Assembly (NCBI GenBank): GCA_028551475.1
Contig: CM052354.1
Location: 25,133,258 to 25,197,257 of the forward strand
Direction: 5' to 3'
Length of the DNA: 64,000 nt
Origin: Casuarina equisetifolia
Taxonomy: Eukaryota; Streptophyta; Magnoliopsida; Fagales; Casuarinaceae
Shown here: piece by piece, positions 10,026 through 23,433 of the stretch
How positions within the stretch are numbered: position 1 is the first letter of the stretch
Layout of the letters: each line of letters begins with the position of its first letter
Program-made: the position numbers and the translations under genes
Notes under the pieces: model-generated
Database searches by the model: none
What the model saw: the letters and a program-made list of their open reading frames with translations, nothing else
What the model was told of the DNA's origin: nothing

Positions 10026-13000
10026 ATGGAGGAGGACGGGTACTCTGCGGTTAAGCTCTTCAACCGGGGCTTCTCCTACACCTACGACGATGTCATCTTC
10101 CTCCCCCACTATATTGACTTCCCTACTGACAATGTCTCACTCGCCACGCGCATCACGCGCCGCATTCCTCTCCTCTCCCCGGTTCTGTCCTCCCCCATGG
10201 ACACCGTCACTGAGGGTGCCATGGCAGCTGCGATGGCGTCTCTCGGTGGCCTTGGCATCGTCCACTCCAACAACTCCGCCGCCCAGCAGGCCTCCATCGT
10301 CCGTTCCGTCAAGTCCCGCCGCGTTCCCATTCTATCAGACCCGACCTTCCGCTCCTCTTCCGACCGTATCAACTCGCTTGAAGACTTCGAGTCCTCCCCC
10401 TACGTACTTGTCACCAAGAGCGGCTTTCACTCCTCCGAGCTCCTTGGGTACGTGTCCCGATCTCACTGGCTCCAGCTCGACGATCACCAGAAGGACGCCC
10501 CAGTTGACGCGTACATGACCGGTTCGACTGAGTTGGTTGTGCCCTGGGACTCTAGTCTGACTCAGATGGACTCTTATTTTCAGGAGAAGAAAGAGAGCGA
10601 CCTTGCAGTCCTCGTGAAGGAGAAGGAGGTGGTAGACGTGGTGACGAGGGAAGATGTTGAGAGGGTGAAGGGGTGTCCGAGGCTGGGAGCGGGGACGGTG
10701 GGACCTGACGGCGGGTGGAGAGTGGGGGCGGCTATTGGGACGAGAGAGAGCGATAAGGAGAGGCTGGAGCATTTGGTGAAGGCCGGCTTGGATGTGGTGG
10801 TGTTGGACAGCTCTCAAGGAAACTCCATCTATCAGATTGAGATGATTAAGTATGTCAAAAGGACTTATCCGGACCTGGATGTGGTGGGTGGGAACGTGGT
10901 CACTGTGGCACAAGCCCAGAATTTGATTCAGGCAGGAGTTGATGGGTTGAGGGTCGGCATGGGCTCCGGCTCCATTTGTACAACGCAGGAGGTTTGTGCT
11001 GTTGGGCGTGGGCAGGTAAGGCGTTTTTCACCTTTTCTAGTTGCTGGGATATTTAGACCATACGTTACGATTGGATTATTCTGATGGCACGATAGAACAT
11101 TTATTTCCATTGTTTATTATCTGAGTGTGTCTGTAGCAAGTGTTGTGAATTTTGTTGGGAGACCATTATGTGAAAGGAGGAAGTGATGGACAATGTAGTG
11201 CGATATGTTTTAGGAAGTTGTTGATAGTTTCTTAGGAGATATATTGGGCTCTGCTCCAGTATGATTGATCGACTTTTCTGTTAGCTCAAGTTGTGTATTG
11301 GAATACTTTGTTGCTGCTGTGGCTGAGGAATTGCTTGAATTAGATGCAGTAATAAAACATACTACTCGTTGAAGCTTTGAAGATAAACGCAACTACTTGA
11401 AATTGACAGAAACACTGTTCCTGAAAAATAAATTCTTTGCATTTAAAATTGTTCATTTTTGAGTTTAAATTCTGTTCAGTAAGGTCTACGGAGTACTTGT
11501 TTTGATGTTAGTTTGCATTAAACAGAAAGAATATATTATATTTGCTTTGACAAGGGCACTGACACCTTGCAAAGTCTGAAAGGCAATCTAGTACATTAAT
11601 AACCTGCAGAGAGGCTTTAGTGCCCAATTGGTCGTCCATATGCATACTTGTATCTGTTCATTTCATGGCTGAAAGTTCTGCAGTGCAAGACCTATTAGGT
11701 TGTTTCTAGAGAATCTCTATGTCAATCTCTGCACTAAGTGCAGTTGTTACCTTAGTAATTGTGGATTGACATTCCCTAACAATCCCACCTTCTCCATCCC
11801 ACCCCCATTCCCTTTTGAGAGTGCAACTAGATCCCCTAAGCTATAATTTGGTAATGTGGGGTTTCCTTCTGGTATCACAAACTATACACGAGTAAATTGA
11901 CAAATTTGGTTCTGGTGCTTCTATAGTCAGTATTATAATCCTAATTAATGCCACTTGAAAAGGTTAACTCATGCTTAGCCATTATATCTTTCTAAGAGGA
12001 CTTTCTTCATCATTCACTCAATGATTTTTTTCTTTGTCTTACTACTGCTTTTCAGGCGACTGCTGTTTACAAGGTTGCCTCTATTGCTTCACAAAGCAAT
12101 GTGCCTGTCATTGCTGATGGAGGCATTTCAAATTCGGGACACATTGTCAAGGCTTTGGTCCTGGGGGCATCTACTGTAATGATGGGAGGCTTTTTAGCGG
12201 GCAGCTCTGAGGCTCCTGGGGCTTATGAGAATCAGGTATAACATTCTTATGACATGTTTCTCCTGTATTGCTGACTGCTGCTCATGGCAAGATATGAAAC
12301 TGTTTCCTGTTTGATTCTTTAATTTCCATAAAGCGGTCATCTTTTCATTTTTGTTTCTTTGTGCTCTCTTGTATTTCCCTGCAAATTGTATATCTATGGG
12401 AATATCTGAACATTATTGCTTATTGTTGTTCCCAACAAAGAGTCTTTTACTGTAATTGCTATTTTTTGTAGTATATTCATTGTAGAGAGAAAAGGCAAGG
12501 TATATTTTTATTTTCCAACTTACTGTTGTATATCTTTTTTGTCCTTATTATATCAATTGTGAGAACGTTGTCCTTTAATTTGTGATTTTGCCTCAATTTT
12601 ATGTTCCCATGTAAGTTTAAGCTCAGACTTAGTGATGTGAATATTGCTGATGTCATGAGCTATCAACTAATAATTAAATTGCTTTTCCTTTTCTTTAATT
12701 AAAGGCAATTTTATGTTTCATAGATAGATTTCTTTTCCTCTCTCTACCAACTCAGTTGAACCCAAGCACAGGCAAGTTTTATTTTTGTGAGAAGAAGGCC
12801 AGAAAAAAACAAGCGAATGATCCTAGGCACCATCCTAATCTAACTCATAATTTAGTGAACCACCTAGCTTTGAACAGAAAGATAGAGCTGAAATGTCATT
12901 AAACTTTCAAGAGCATCTTTACTGCAGTTGAAATTATGGGGAACAAATTGGAAGATTAACAAAAGTCAGAGAGCAAAAAGTGGACTTCACTCGAATAATG

Positions 13001-15297
13001 ATGAACTCAATTTCTTCTTATGCTTCAAGATAAATTGAGGTTTAGAGCAAATGTTCATACTCTAGTGGAACCAATCATTACCCTTTATTATCTGCCATTG
13101 TCTTTCTATGGCAATGCGGGCATTCCAAGTGTTTTAAACATAGTATAGAGAAACTTCTTAGTAGCTGTAAAAAGACTTTTGCTCAAAGATAAGAGCATCG
13201 GATTCTTTTTATCTATGCCTTTTCGTTTGTAGCTGGATAATCTAGGATGCTTGACTTCTAATTGATCTTTTCCTTTAGAACAGTACCCTGTAAAAGAGAG
13301 CTAAAAGGTTTGTGACCCTTTTACATGTGCAAGAGTAAACTTACAATCCGTCATTGTGTTGGTTACTAAACTACAGTGATTATCATCTATGTTGAAGCTT
13401 ATTTGATTGGAGCATTGGGCTATTTGTAATCTTTTCTAGGTTATCAGTGTTGGAAGTAGGCTGGACTTTAGATCAATATGTTTCAAAGGTAAACGCCAGT
13501 AGAGCAATTTGTAAATAAGTACCATCTATTCGGCACTCAATTTGTAATTAAAGACTCTGAAAGTGGCCGAGTTTAACTAACTCTGATTTTGGTGACTGTT
13601 TAAGTAGGTTTTCCACTAGCAATATCCTGTTCCTTGTTCCTTGATCTTTGAATTTTTTTCAATTTTTTCATTGCTCTATGAAATCTTTGTACCTCCATTC
13701 ACATTCTTCATTTGGAGTGGAGTCAAGATTGTTACTTACTTAAGCCTATGTTTCAGTGGTATGACTGCTTACTTTTGCTATAACAGAATGGTCGCCGGAT
13801 CAAAAAGTACAGAGGCATGGGCTCGCTAGAAGCTATGACCAAAGGAAGTGATGCAAGATATTTAGGTGATACAGCTAAGCTAAAAATCGCTCAGGGGGTT
13901 GTTGGAGCAGTTGCAGATAAAGGTTCTGTTCTGAAGTTTATTCCTTACACATTGCAAGCGGTCAAGCAAGGGTTTCAAGATCTTGGCGCTTCTTCTCTAC
14001 AGTCCGCTCATGACCTCCTTCGAAAAGAAGTATTAAGGCTAGAGGTATGGCTTAGCATTTTATTTTCCTGTGGCATTGAGCATGATCGAATATTCTTCTA
14101 TAACTTGTGCATCAAGAAAATATCAAGATAATCTTGTAACTTGTTGGTGATGCTCACCCAAGAAGAAAGTTATATTCAGAATGAAAAACTACAGCTACTC
14201 TTAATTCCAGAACCCTTATACTACTCGATTCTCATTTATGATCACAAAAGAGAGATTCTTATAGAGTAGAATTCTTAAGAAAATTTTTACTTCAATTTTT
14301 TGTTTGTTTTAAACAGTTCGTTTTTCCTCTTATTACTCTTTATTTGTCAAATCAGCTGAATAGTCTTGTAGATGACTAATTGCACTCTGGTGTTATAGTA
14401 TGAAATTATATCTCTCAATTAATATTACATGTTTTTTGCAAGATTAATTTGTGGACAAAACTTGCATTTTCGTTTTTCCCTTTTGTGTCTTTTCTTGTAC
14501 AAGTAATCATTGGCAGCTTCATGTGTTAACAAGAATCAAGAGGGAAAATGAAAGAATTTGCTTGGCTAGGGCCTTCCTAAGCCAGATTGAAGTGGTTAAG
14601 GTGCCTGCAAGGTGCAACAACTTGAGGTTATGTGCAGATAGTTCTTTTTTAGTCTGATACAAATAATGATGGCAGCTGCAGCCAAGTTTTAGATTATCTA
14701 TTCTTCTTCTCTTTTGAAGTCTTTAGGTGTATTGTTAAAGCAACATATCATTCAATTTGCCTTGACCTAGTGGAATCATTAACCTCTATGAAAGGTTTTT
14801 GGCAGGTCTGTTTGCGAATGATAGCCTTTTCATACTTAATAAAGGGCAAGTGTTTGATAATAACTTTTTAGTTAGACAAGTTTAATAGTGAAAGTTGATC
14901 AGTGATCTTGTCTTTTTGGAAGTTTATCTATCATGATTTAGGTAATTTGGTCCACAATGCAAATTAAGTGATTTTCAGGTAATTTAATCATGGCAACATT
15001 GTAAATTAAGTACTGTGCCAGCTTCTCCCTATGTTGATACTGTTTACCTATATGAACCCACTGGCCTCGCAAAGATTGGTCTTTTTCGTACATTGATTCT
15101 AAGGATAAATACAAATCTTTAAAAGTTCCTATGATATCATCTTGTTTCAATTCTCTTCCAGATGTGATGATTGAGGATATTTGATTTCGTGTTCTGACTT
15201 TGTCTTCTTTTTATATTTTGTGTAGGTCCGGACAGGAGCAGCACAAGTTGAAGGCGGTGTCCATGGCCTGGTTTCTTATGAAAAGAAACCATTTTGA
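10026..15297 (+). CDS. IMPDH: Inosine-5'-monophosphate dehydrogenase
   Basis: Four exons, 10026-11015, 12056-12235, 13787-14044 and 15226-15297, all GT-AG and phase 0, giving 499 aa, the usual plant IMPDH length. The enzyme oxidises IMP to XMP with NAD+, the committed step to guanine nucleotides, in the cytosol. The sequence shows the N-terminal barrel start ([11 protein letters not shown]), a diverged CBS pair at about 105-220, and the phosphate/active-site loop [12 protein letters not shown] with catalytic Cys318. It also shows [11 protein letters not shown] and the mobile flap region [15 protein letters not shown]. The C-terminus is SYEKKPF. Exon 1 is GC-rich and carries two thirds of the protein; introns 1-3 are long and AT-rich. 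No damage was seen. Confidence 0.95.
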
Positions 15298-16104
15298 TGT
15301 TAGAACCCCTCCATACTATTATGCAGTAGATTGCTACTTCAGTGTGCCTGGTAATTAAGCTAACGATGTCTATCTTTTGAACTTCATGCCTTGTACACAT
15401 CTTTTGGATTTCCTCGCTGGAGCCAACCAAGAGAAGCACCCATCGGTATTGGCTTTCTTCTTAAGCACTGGAGTTCCATTACTGTTATGTTCCCTTGATT
15501 ATGCAATCGAGTTGGGGGGGATGATATGGAAATTCTAGGCAGTAGTATTACATTTCTTTTTCTTTCTTTTTTTTTGGTTCCTCCTTTTTGGGTTCTGATG
15601 CTGTAAAATAAATATCAAGGATTGATGAGTGTCAATGAGTGCTTTTATGTCTAAGCAGCGGCCAAGTTAATGAAATAATGATTTTAATAACTGATTACAC
15701 TGTTCCAGTTTAGACAGCAGCTTTTCATGTCATTCAACGGTAAGAGATGTGACCATGAGTTGGTTCTGTCCCTTACTAATTCCATTCTTACTATGTTGTT
15801 AAGTTTGTTCACGTAGACTGTGGAATCTAGTGTGTCAAACGTGGAATCATTCTCATTCAATATGCTCAATATTGCACCTATTTTCAAACAGATGTAGAAT
15901 GCCATTTCCCTTGTCAAATGGCATTTCTATTCTCCCCATAGAGGAGCTTTTGAAAGTATTGAGTTGACAGAGCAAAATATTTTTTTTTTTAAATAAAATA
16001 AATAAGGGTCAGTGTCTTGATATGTTCTATTTAATAAAACAAGGTTAAGCATAATTATCATGCTTAGTCAAGTACAAAAGACATACATATAATCTAGTAT
16101 GGAT
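15298..16104. other. 3' intergenic spacer between convergent genes
   Basis: Lies between the IMPDH stop (+) and the kaurene synthase stop (-), so it holds both 3' UTRs. An AATAAA-type signal occurs near 15606. Nothing else is supported. Confidence 0.5.
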
Positions 16105-19100
16105 CTACAATTCGTTGACAGCAATGGGCTCTCCAATTACTGCTTTAACGGTGTTTATCATCTCATCTGAAGTGAATCCATCATCCTTCCTGTAAAATAG
16201 GTGAAGCACTTTGCTCATATTCCAGAACAAATCCTTGCACACTCTTGGAATGCTGCTGCCCTTTTCCTGCAAGACTAGTTTCAGCAGTTCCCTCCTCTTA
16301 ATGGAAATACTACTTCTTGTCTCCTTAATGTCCTCTTCTTCAGTAATGGCTCCACCTCCATGAACTATACGCAATGTTACAGCATTCAATTTCCCTTCCT
16401 TAGACTCTCTCTGCAACATAGTCAACAAATATTAGCAACTCTAAAACAAACCATATGCAAAGAGATATTACTAATCTTTTCCAATTTTTTTTTTGTTTTG
16501 CATTGAATACATACACATTTATGCAAGTGTAGAGAGATAGAGTCTCGCATTAAATAGATGCTACAAATATAGTAGTCAGTATAATATAATTAGCATCAAA
16601 TTCAAAAGCTTAAATAAATCGTATGCAAAGAGATATTACTAATCTTATATAGCCTATATTAGTAAACATAAGTGGCCTTTGAGATGATGCATGGATTGTT
16701 AAGCTTTCTATAAGTAGAAGAGGATGGCAATATAGTAATAAGTTAAAAAAAAAAAAAAAAAAGATGGATAGATTGATTACTGAATATGAACTTATACATC
16801 TACATAGTAAGAATGGATATGAAGAGCCTAGATGGTACGATGGGTCGCTCTCATAGGTAAAGCATCCACAATTGTCTAGCACATATATTAAACCCATATA
16901 AAGCAAGTAAGATAAGCTTAGGAATGCTTCATAAGAATAAAAGATGTTTGAAGAACATTTTTAAGAAGAGTTGCCTTGTATGAAGAAGCAGAGCAAAAAT
17001 GTTATGAAGAGCTGCCTTCAAAGTTATCGTATGGATGAAAGCCTATTACATAAATAAAACCCACATAGACCACACAAGATAATCTCAGGGATGCCACTTA
17101 AGAATGAGAACTGTTTGTGAAAAGACTGAAATAATGTGATGTAGACTTACAGGCAATGGAAAGATTGTTGAGTATAGATGTGCTAGTGTAGAAAAATTAT
17201 ATCCTATATCGATAGATGTGACAATGTAAATGGTAAGCATATGCCAAGTTAGCCCAAAGCCAAAGGCTTAAGTTTCTTGGTAGAGCCGTATTGGGGGAGA
17301 TGTTGTTGTACCTTAAAGCCTTGCACATCATTGAGAAGACGCCCACAAGTGCTCATAAGCTCGTATAGATGGTGGATTTCAGAACCTTGAACGACCCCTT
17401 CCGGGAGCTTTGGCCCGAGAAAGTAAAGGGCTGGGAGGACAATAGGTCCTAAGGCAAACGAAACGTATGCATTTGCCATATACTCATCCACTGTTGGCAC
17501 TGACTTGTCCCTCAAACACTTGGCTTCCTTCATCATAGACTTGAGTAAGTTCAACCACTGCATTCAAAGCATGACATATATCATCTCTGTTTAAATGAAT
17601 AAACAAAGCCAATATGTTTTCTTGGAACCTAATATGCACCCGATACAGATAACGGCAATGATATTGAAAAAGTGAAAATTTAAACTCACAATGTCAATGA
17701 CGTCACTCCTCACACTCCGTCCTTGCCATGTTAATGCTTTGTCTTCAATCTCACAGATTGTGCTGTGAAGTGCTGAAAATATAATATCAACATTCTCAGA
17801 ACAACAATCAGTGCTAACATTTACATCCCACCTGCAATTAGTTCTCATGGCGTCAGTTTCATAAACAGAAAAGTAGTTTTCTAAACAGAAATCGGAGAGC
17901 GACAAAGGTAACATACTTCTCAACCAGTTCTGTAAGGTTTACCAGTTCCTCTTCAGAACCACCAACATCAAAGAAATCATCAACCACTGTTGTGAGCACC
18001 CCATTTTTGGCCCATGACATTCGGGCATCCGAAAGCTCGGGGGCAAAAATGGTTGCTGCACCAGAGAAGTAACAGTATACTTGCTTCTGTCTAGCAAACT
18101 TGAGCTTGTCTAATCTGTTCTTTATGACCCACCTGCTTACAGGAGAATGATCATATATTCACAGAAGATGATATTTAGCTTTCCTTTCAATTAAAAAGAA
18201 CAGGAAGCTACCTCAATGACTTCTAATGTAATTAAATTTTCTTGATATTGTTGTTAAATACAACTGATAGAAACAGGAGTCCAGAAAAACGAGTGATCCC
18301 AGGTTACAATTATTTCAAGAAATAGAAAAGAAAAGAAAATGATAGTCACTTCCAGCACCATATGCAAAAGAATGCAAAAGTTGCTTCCAGGTTATAGGCC
18401 ACCTAATCCAATTACCTCTACCACATTTGAGCCTGGTTTAGTGAAATTCTAGGACAAGAGTTACGATACCATAATAGTTGGAGGGTAGATAAGGATATGC
18501 ACCTTGCAAGGTGGTTGAGTTCTTCCCGATGGATTGATAGACAATTGTTGAAGTCTTCCGCTGCAAGTTTCAAGAAATCTTCGTTGCCAATATTTGTTGA
18601 ACTGATATAAGAAGGGAAAGAAGGATAAAGAAGCAGTTCAAAGAACTAATAAGTAATTCCAAACCACATCTATAATCTCCATTAAGAGAACGACTAGGAC
18701 CAAAAGACCATCATTGTCATACCGATATGAAGTTTTCAAAATCCTTGTCTTGTTTTTATTGTAGTTCTCGATTGCTCTCCTGCTTGATAACCGTTGCAGA
18801 CTTGCATGGTAGGGAAACTTAAGAGCATCCTCTGCCTGAAATGATCAAAGGTTGTAGTTTTCTGGGAGTTGCTTTCAACTATTAAATGAACACCAGTGGT
18901 AACTGAAAGGGAACATCATCACAAAACAGGGAATGCAATTTCAGTGCAAGGCTTTACCTCCTGGGCAAGATATTTGTTCACTCGATCAGCGGGAGTCAAT
19001 CCATTTGATAATTCTCGTCTCAGGAAATCTCTTGTCCACAAATTCAGTTTCTCCAGAACTGATTCATCAGGATGTATGATGGTTTCTGAAGCCCTAAATA

Positions 19101-21481
19101 ATTCCAAGACAGTGTCAATGTCCTTCAAATATCCTCCAAGGGTATTCGAAAACTGATCCTCTTGAGAAAGGCTGGTAAATGGACCTACATTAATGATAAA
19201 GTGGTTAAGCCATTGTCGACCTATTAGAGTGCTGCAGGCAAGTCTTCTAAATCTAAAAGTACCTGAAGAAACATCATATCCATTTACACGTAACATCCGA
19301 AATGCCATTGCACATGTAGCAGTATCCAAAAATATATCTTCCTCACCCTGTCGCCAATATCTGTTCATTTGCAAGTTTCATGTTTCCTTCAAATGTTAGC
19401 TATATGCAATCCACAAACTCAAAATAAGGTCTGGATTAAAAATTAATTACAGCACTGGGGGCAATTAATTATTCTTCGATGTTATTGCCCATATCTGGTG
19501 CCTTAAGCAGAAAAGCATCTTACCGGTACGTTTCATCCAATACACTTCTGATCTCCTCCCTGAAATGGCGACTGATTCCCAACCTTTCAAGTGTATCAAC
19601 CATTGAAAGACGCACATATATATCAAGAGGATCAACCGTAGGAACTGGATAAAATAGGCTTAAGATAATCAATGAACTGTCAGAGAAATCAGAATTGTAA
19701 CTGAAACTACAAATAAACCATAAGCAGACGGAGGAACCTGCATCTCCGAACTTCTCTAGGAGTGAACAGAGGTATTTAAGACAGCTGGAATCCTTAAGGT
19801 GAGTAAAAGCAGCTGCTGTGGTGGCTGGTGAATTGAACAATGATCCATTCTTCCTTTGATGTTTCATGACCATTTCCCACAACTGTGACTCCCCCAGTGC
19901 CTCCGAAATATATGCCAAGTAGGTCCTCCTTCCTTCTGAGTCACTTCCATGTCCTCTAGAATTAGATATAGGAAGGTTCAGTCAGAGAATTTAGGGATAT
20001 CTTTCAGAAACTGAAGCATTCCTTTTTCTTTCTACTCCTGTTCCGTATGGCATTAAGAGGAGTGCATTTCAAACATGAAGGGTCTCTTTGTTCCACTCTT
20101 GATCCAAAGAACAACTTAACTCTTCAACAAACTTGGTAGACTAAGCCAACCAAGTTTGAGCAAGGTGGCTTAAAATTTATGAGGCCAATAGCTTTACAAC
20201 CCAAGTTTGATTAGAGAACTTACAACATGCCCATTTCTTGTCAGGGCATTACAAAGAACCCACCCATAAAGAAGTTAACTAAATAATAAAGCTGTAGAGG
20301 AACCAGAACTAAATTATAAGTGCACCTTTTAAGCTCCAATTCTCCCTTGTTAATAAATGCTTCTAAATTTGTTGCTCCCAGTGGGATATTCAAATCCAAA
20401 TGCTTGGCTTTCTTTATCATAGCAGGAAATATTATGTCAAATCCAATAGGAGAATGTTGCTTCTCATCGATGGCTGCAGCTATATTTGACTCAATAAAGA
20501 AGAGGCCTGCAAAAAGAGGAATATCAGATATTGGAGATAAATGAGGAGATTTAGCAAGAAGCGCATAAGCAATACCGTTGTTGCTTTGTTCATCGCCAAC
20601 ACCCCACTGCTTTAGTGCAACGACACATGCCAAGGTAGATAAAAGGGTATCTTTAACTAAGAAGGGATCACGATGAGTAAGACCCCACGAGCCATCAGAG
20701 AGTTGATTATCCAATAACCAATTTACGCACTGAGGAAAATATGGGGCTTCTATGGAATTTGGAGAAGGGACCATGGCTACCCAGGCAGTATCATAAGGGG
20801 AAAGAGAGAGTTCAACCTTGTTGAACATTTTCTTAATTCTTTCTTTGGTCGCCTCACAGCACTGTATGGATAAAACAAGTAAGATTTTCTTAACTACAGA
20901 TAATCGGGACGGACGATTACGAAGGAAACAATTTAATAGAATGCAGGATCATCATACCAAAGCTGGATTATTGGCTTTTGTCGCTACATTGGAATTAGGA
21001 GCCAGAGAAGCTGCTTGAGAACACATTATCCCACCGGAGACTGAAAATATAGAACATTAGAAACTAAATATGAGTTATTCGAGCATCATCCATAATCTGT
21101 AATCTGTAATCTATGGAACCAGACAACATTCTATAGGAGGCTTCGCTTGCTGAACCCATTGAATGTAAAAGCCATAGAAAATTCCATGCATTGAAAGAGA
21201 ACAGTGGAAATGATTAAAACATATAACAGACACTCAACATGAAAAATTAAGATCCCGATTCACAAAATATCGAAGAACCCAATTATCAGAATGATTCAAA
21301 ATAAAAACGGGAAACCCAATTCAACAACGTTCCACATAGTCCCCGTAACAAGGAACTAACAAAAGTTCAGCTCGGAGAACGAGAGGGAACCAGATATGGA
21401 ACCTGGTCTAGAGGAAGTGGAACACAAAGGCGTGTAGAGATGGGAGAAAGACATGGTTGTTCCAGAACGAGGCACAAGCAT
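16105..21481 (-). CDS. KS: ent-kaurene synthase (class I diterpene synthase)
   Basis: Fourteen exons read right to left: 21481-21403, 21040-20958, 20861-20576, 20506-20326, 19955-19738, 19644-19524, 19360-19263, 19184-18958, 18835-18723, 18601-18503, 18132-17917, 17831-17690, 17557-17312 and 16410-16105. All have GT-AG borders and closing phases, giving 804 aa, close to plant KS. KS converts ent-copalyl diphosphate to ent-kaurene in plastids, the second cyclisation of gibberellin synthesis. The N-terminus is Ser/Thr-rich and transit-peptide-like. [10 protein letters not shown] (residues 75-84) marks the gamma/beta region, and no class II DXDD is present. DDFFD at 553-557 (17967-17981) is the Mg-binding class I motif. 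The second metal motif NDVQGFKRE (697-705) has Gly where the consensus has Ser/Thr. Ile660 in GPIVLP is retained, a position known to matter for the tetracyclic product. The ATG at 21481 is the least certain element; M10 is an alternative start. Confidence 0.93.
20507..20575 (-). other. 69-nt stop-free intron within KS
   Basis: A 69-base GT-AG segment whose length is divisible by three and which has no stop, so a naive ORF reads straight through it. Its removal restores the normal family spacing between WGVGDEQ.NNG and LFFIESN; its retention would insert 23 residues. The branch/pyrimidine region before the acceptor (ttcctctttttgcag) is strong. Confidence 0.8.
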
Positions 21482-22904
21482 GCTGTCCTTCAATATTCCT
21501 GTCAGAAAGCTTGCGCGTGGGACTGAGTTTCAAAGTGGCAACAGAGACCGAGAAAGAGGGGAAGCAGGGAAGCAGGGAAGCATGGATATGACAGCGAAGC
21601 CATAAATAATAAATACGACAAAGAACTTTTCATATCTATGTGCTTCCGAGTAGTTGGCAAAGCGTGTTCACTTTTAGCAAACTCTTGACTGATATGTGAT
21701 AATTGATTAAGACCCACAAGCAGTTTCTATATTTGTCCACGTAAAAGCAACTGAAAATCAAACTGCTCAAATTTGATTCTTCTTTTTACTTCAAGAAAAA
21801 AAGGAAAAAAATCATATTTTATTTTAGTTTATCTTAAAACAATCACCTCTTTTGTATATAAGACCAAAGTTTATCAAAAGCATTCTTTAGAGTGAGCTTA
21901 AAAAAAAAATTATTTTAACTTTTGAATTAACTTTTAAATTAAATTTTTAAATATTTTAACATAATTTCAAAGCTTAACTTAAATTTGTTTATTTCTTACA
22001 ACCTTAAGTCCAATGTTGCTTAGTATGCGAGGTACATGCGTATAACAAAAGTTTTATACCACAAATATGATTCTTTGTGATGAAGTTTAAATAAAAAATA
22101 TCAATCAATTTTTTAATTAACTTTTGAATTAAGCCCTTTTAAAACCTTTGTTGGAGTATTGTACCCCTTGAGTTGAGGTTGTGTGTCTTCTCTCCATTTT
22201 ATAATGCCCTAAGCTTCCAGATTCTGTGTTTCAGATGCTACTTTTGTTGTTGTACACAAGAAGACATAGTAAGGAGAAGAATTTGGAGTCAGCAGTCCAA
22301 GATATTCTTTCTTAAACAATTGTTAAGTTTTGTAGTATACTGCTCATCTCTAACCCACCAAAGACCTTTCTTTTTTATTCTTTCCCTATTTCTCCTATGG
22401 ATCGAAGGAACCGGTTCCTTTAGGACATTACTATGTGCAGTAAACTCAGAAATATAAGAAGAATAGGTATATTTCATTGGTAGATACAATCTACCAACTC
22501 AAGCCATTATTAATCAAAGGCCACATTAACAAGAGGGTATTATACATATGCCAAAGTAAGCGACTGCTCTGAAGAACTCGAAGACGGTGGCGGAGGAGAG
22601 AGCGATAGCAGTCGAGAATGAAACAAGGTAAGAGACGACGGCTGCAGCTTATGGACGCAAGCATAGCATAGGATTTTGCACCCATGGGCTCTCCTAAGAG
22701 GCAACATATGCCCAACGAAGTACGATCGAATAAAAGACTAACCCAACCATAGAATATGATACAGTGGCACGACAACTACCCTCTTAAAACTTGCTACACT
22801 TAAATTACCTTGTTATGCTCTAGAATTGGAAGAACCAACATCAAATATTCAACATTAAAAAGAGAAACTCAGTCCAAACATGCAGGAGCGAGAGAAAGAG
22901 ATGG
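21482..22904. other. KS upstream region and intergenic DNA
   Basis: The first few hundred bases upstream of the KS start should hold its promoter and 5' UTR; no motif was assigned. 21780-22140 is very AT-rich. A minus-strand frame at 22491-22775 has hydrophobic patches but no recognised family. The region ends at the target site of the retrotransposon. Confidence 0.45.
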
Positions 22905-22909
22905 AACCC
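22905..22909. repeat. Target-site duplication, left copy (AACCC)
   Basis: AACCC abuts the left LTR and is repeated as AACCC at 28350-28354 right of the right LTR. A 5-bp duplication is the usual size for Ty1/copia integration. Confidence 0.8.
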
Positions 22910-23128
22910 TGTTGAAATATGTGATGTGTTGTAGACCCACCCTTGTGTTTTTAGTTTGGCCCGTTGGTCAACTAACGGGCCCATTAGTCTTTTCTTCTTT
23001 TTAGCTTTTTACATATACAACAAGTGTATAGCTTTTTTACGTTAAGACATTTTGCAGTGAATAGAAGCCTAAGGGCAATTTCCACAGTTTCATTCTTCTA
23101 TCCACGTTTTTCATTGTCCACTTCAATA
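22910..23128 (+). repeat. Left LTR
   Basis: Begins TGTTGAAAT and ends CTTCAATA. The end is placed by the match to the right LTR, the adjoining PBS and the target duplication. The terminal inverted repeat is TGTTGAA / TTCAATA with one mismatch, so the boundary is TG...TA rather than TG...CA. Confidence 0.9.
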
Positions 23129-23141
23129 TGGTATCAGAGCC
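23129..23141 (+). other. Primer binding site (tRNA-iMet type)
   Basis: TGGTATCAGAGCC directly after the left LTR is the usual plant copia PBS complementary to the 3' end of initiator Met tRNA. Confidence 0.9.
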
Positions 23142-23433
23142 AGGTTAGATGGTGGCTATCTTCATCACTTTCCTGGCACAAACAAGATGTTTTCCGAGGT
23201 ATTTTCCTCCCTTGTTTCTGTTTCAGACCTTTTGTTCATCACGTTCTTAGGGGGTGTTTTTCGGTATTTTCCTCACATGTGTCAGAAGATATTTTGAACT
23301 CATGTCTTTTAACCGCACACGTTAGCTTTTTTCCGTTTTGGAAAAGACTGCCTCCTGACACCCCACCATTTTAACCTTTTTCTGTTCCTCCTTTTACCCT
23401 TAGCTACAAAATATTTCCTTACCGGTCCCCACC

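Noticed and set aside
10018-10913. Long open frames overlapping IMPDH exon 1 on both strands
   Set aside because: They are shadows of the GC-rich exon; the IMPDH frame carries all family motifs.
22491-22775. Minus-strand frame with hydrophobic segments
   Set aside because: No recognisable family, start or splice context; at most a fragment of an unknown membrane protein.
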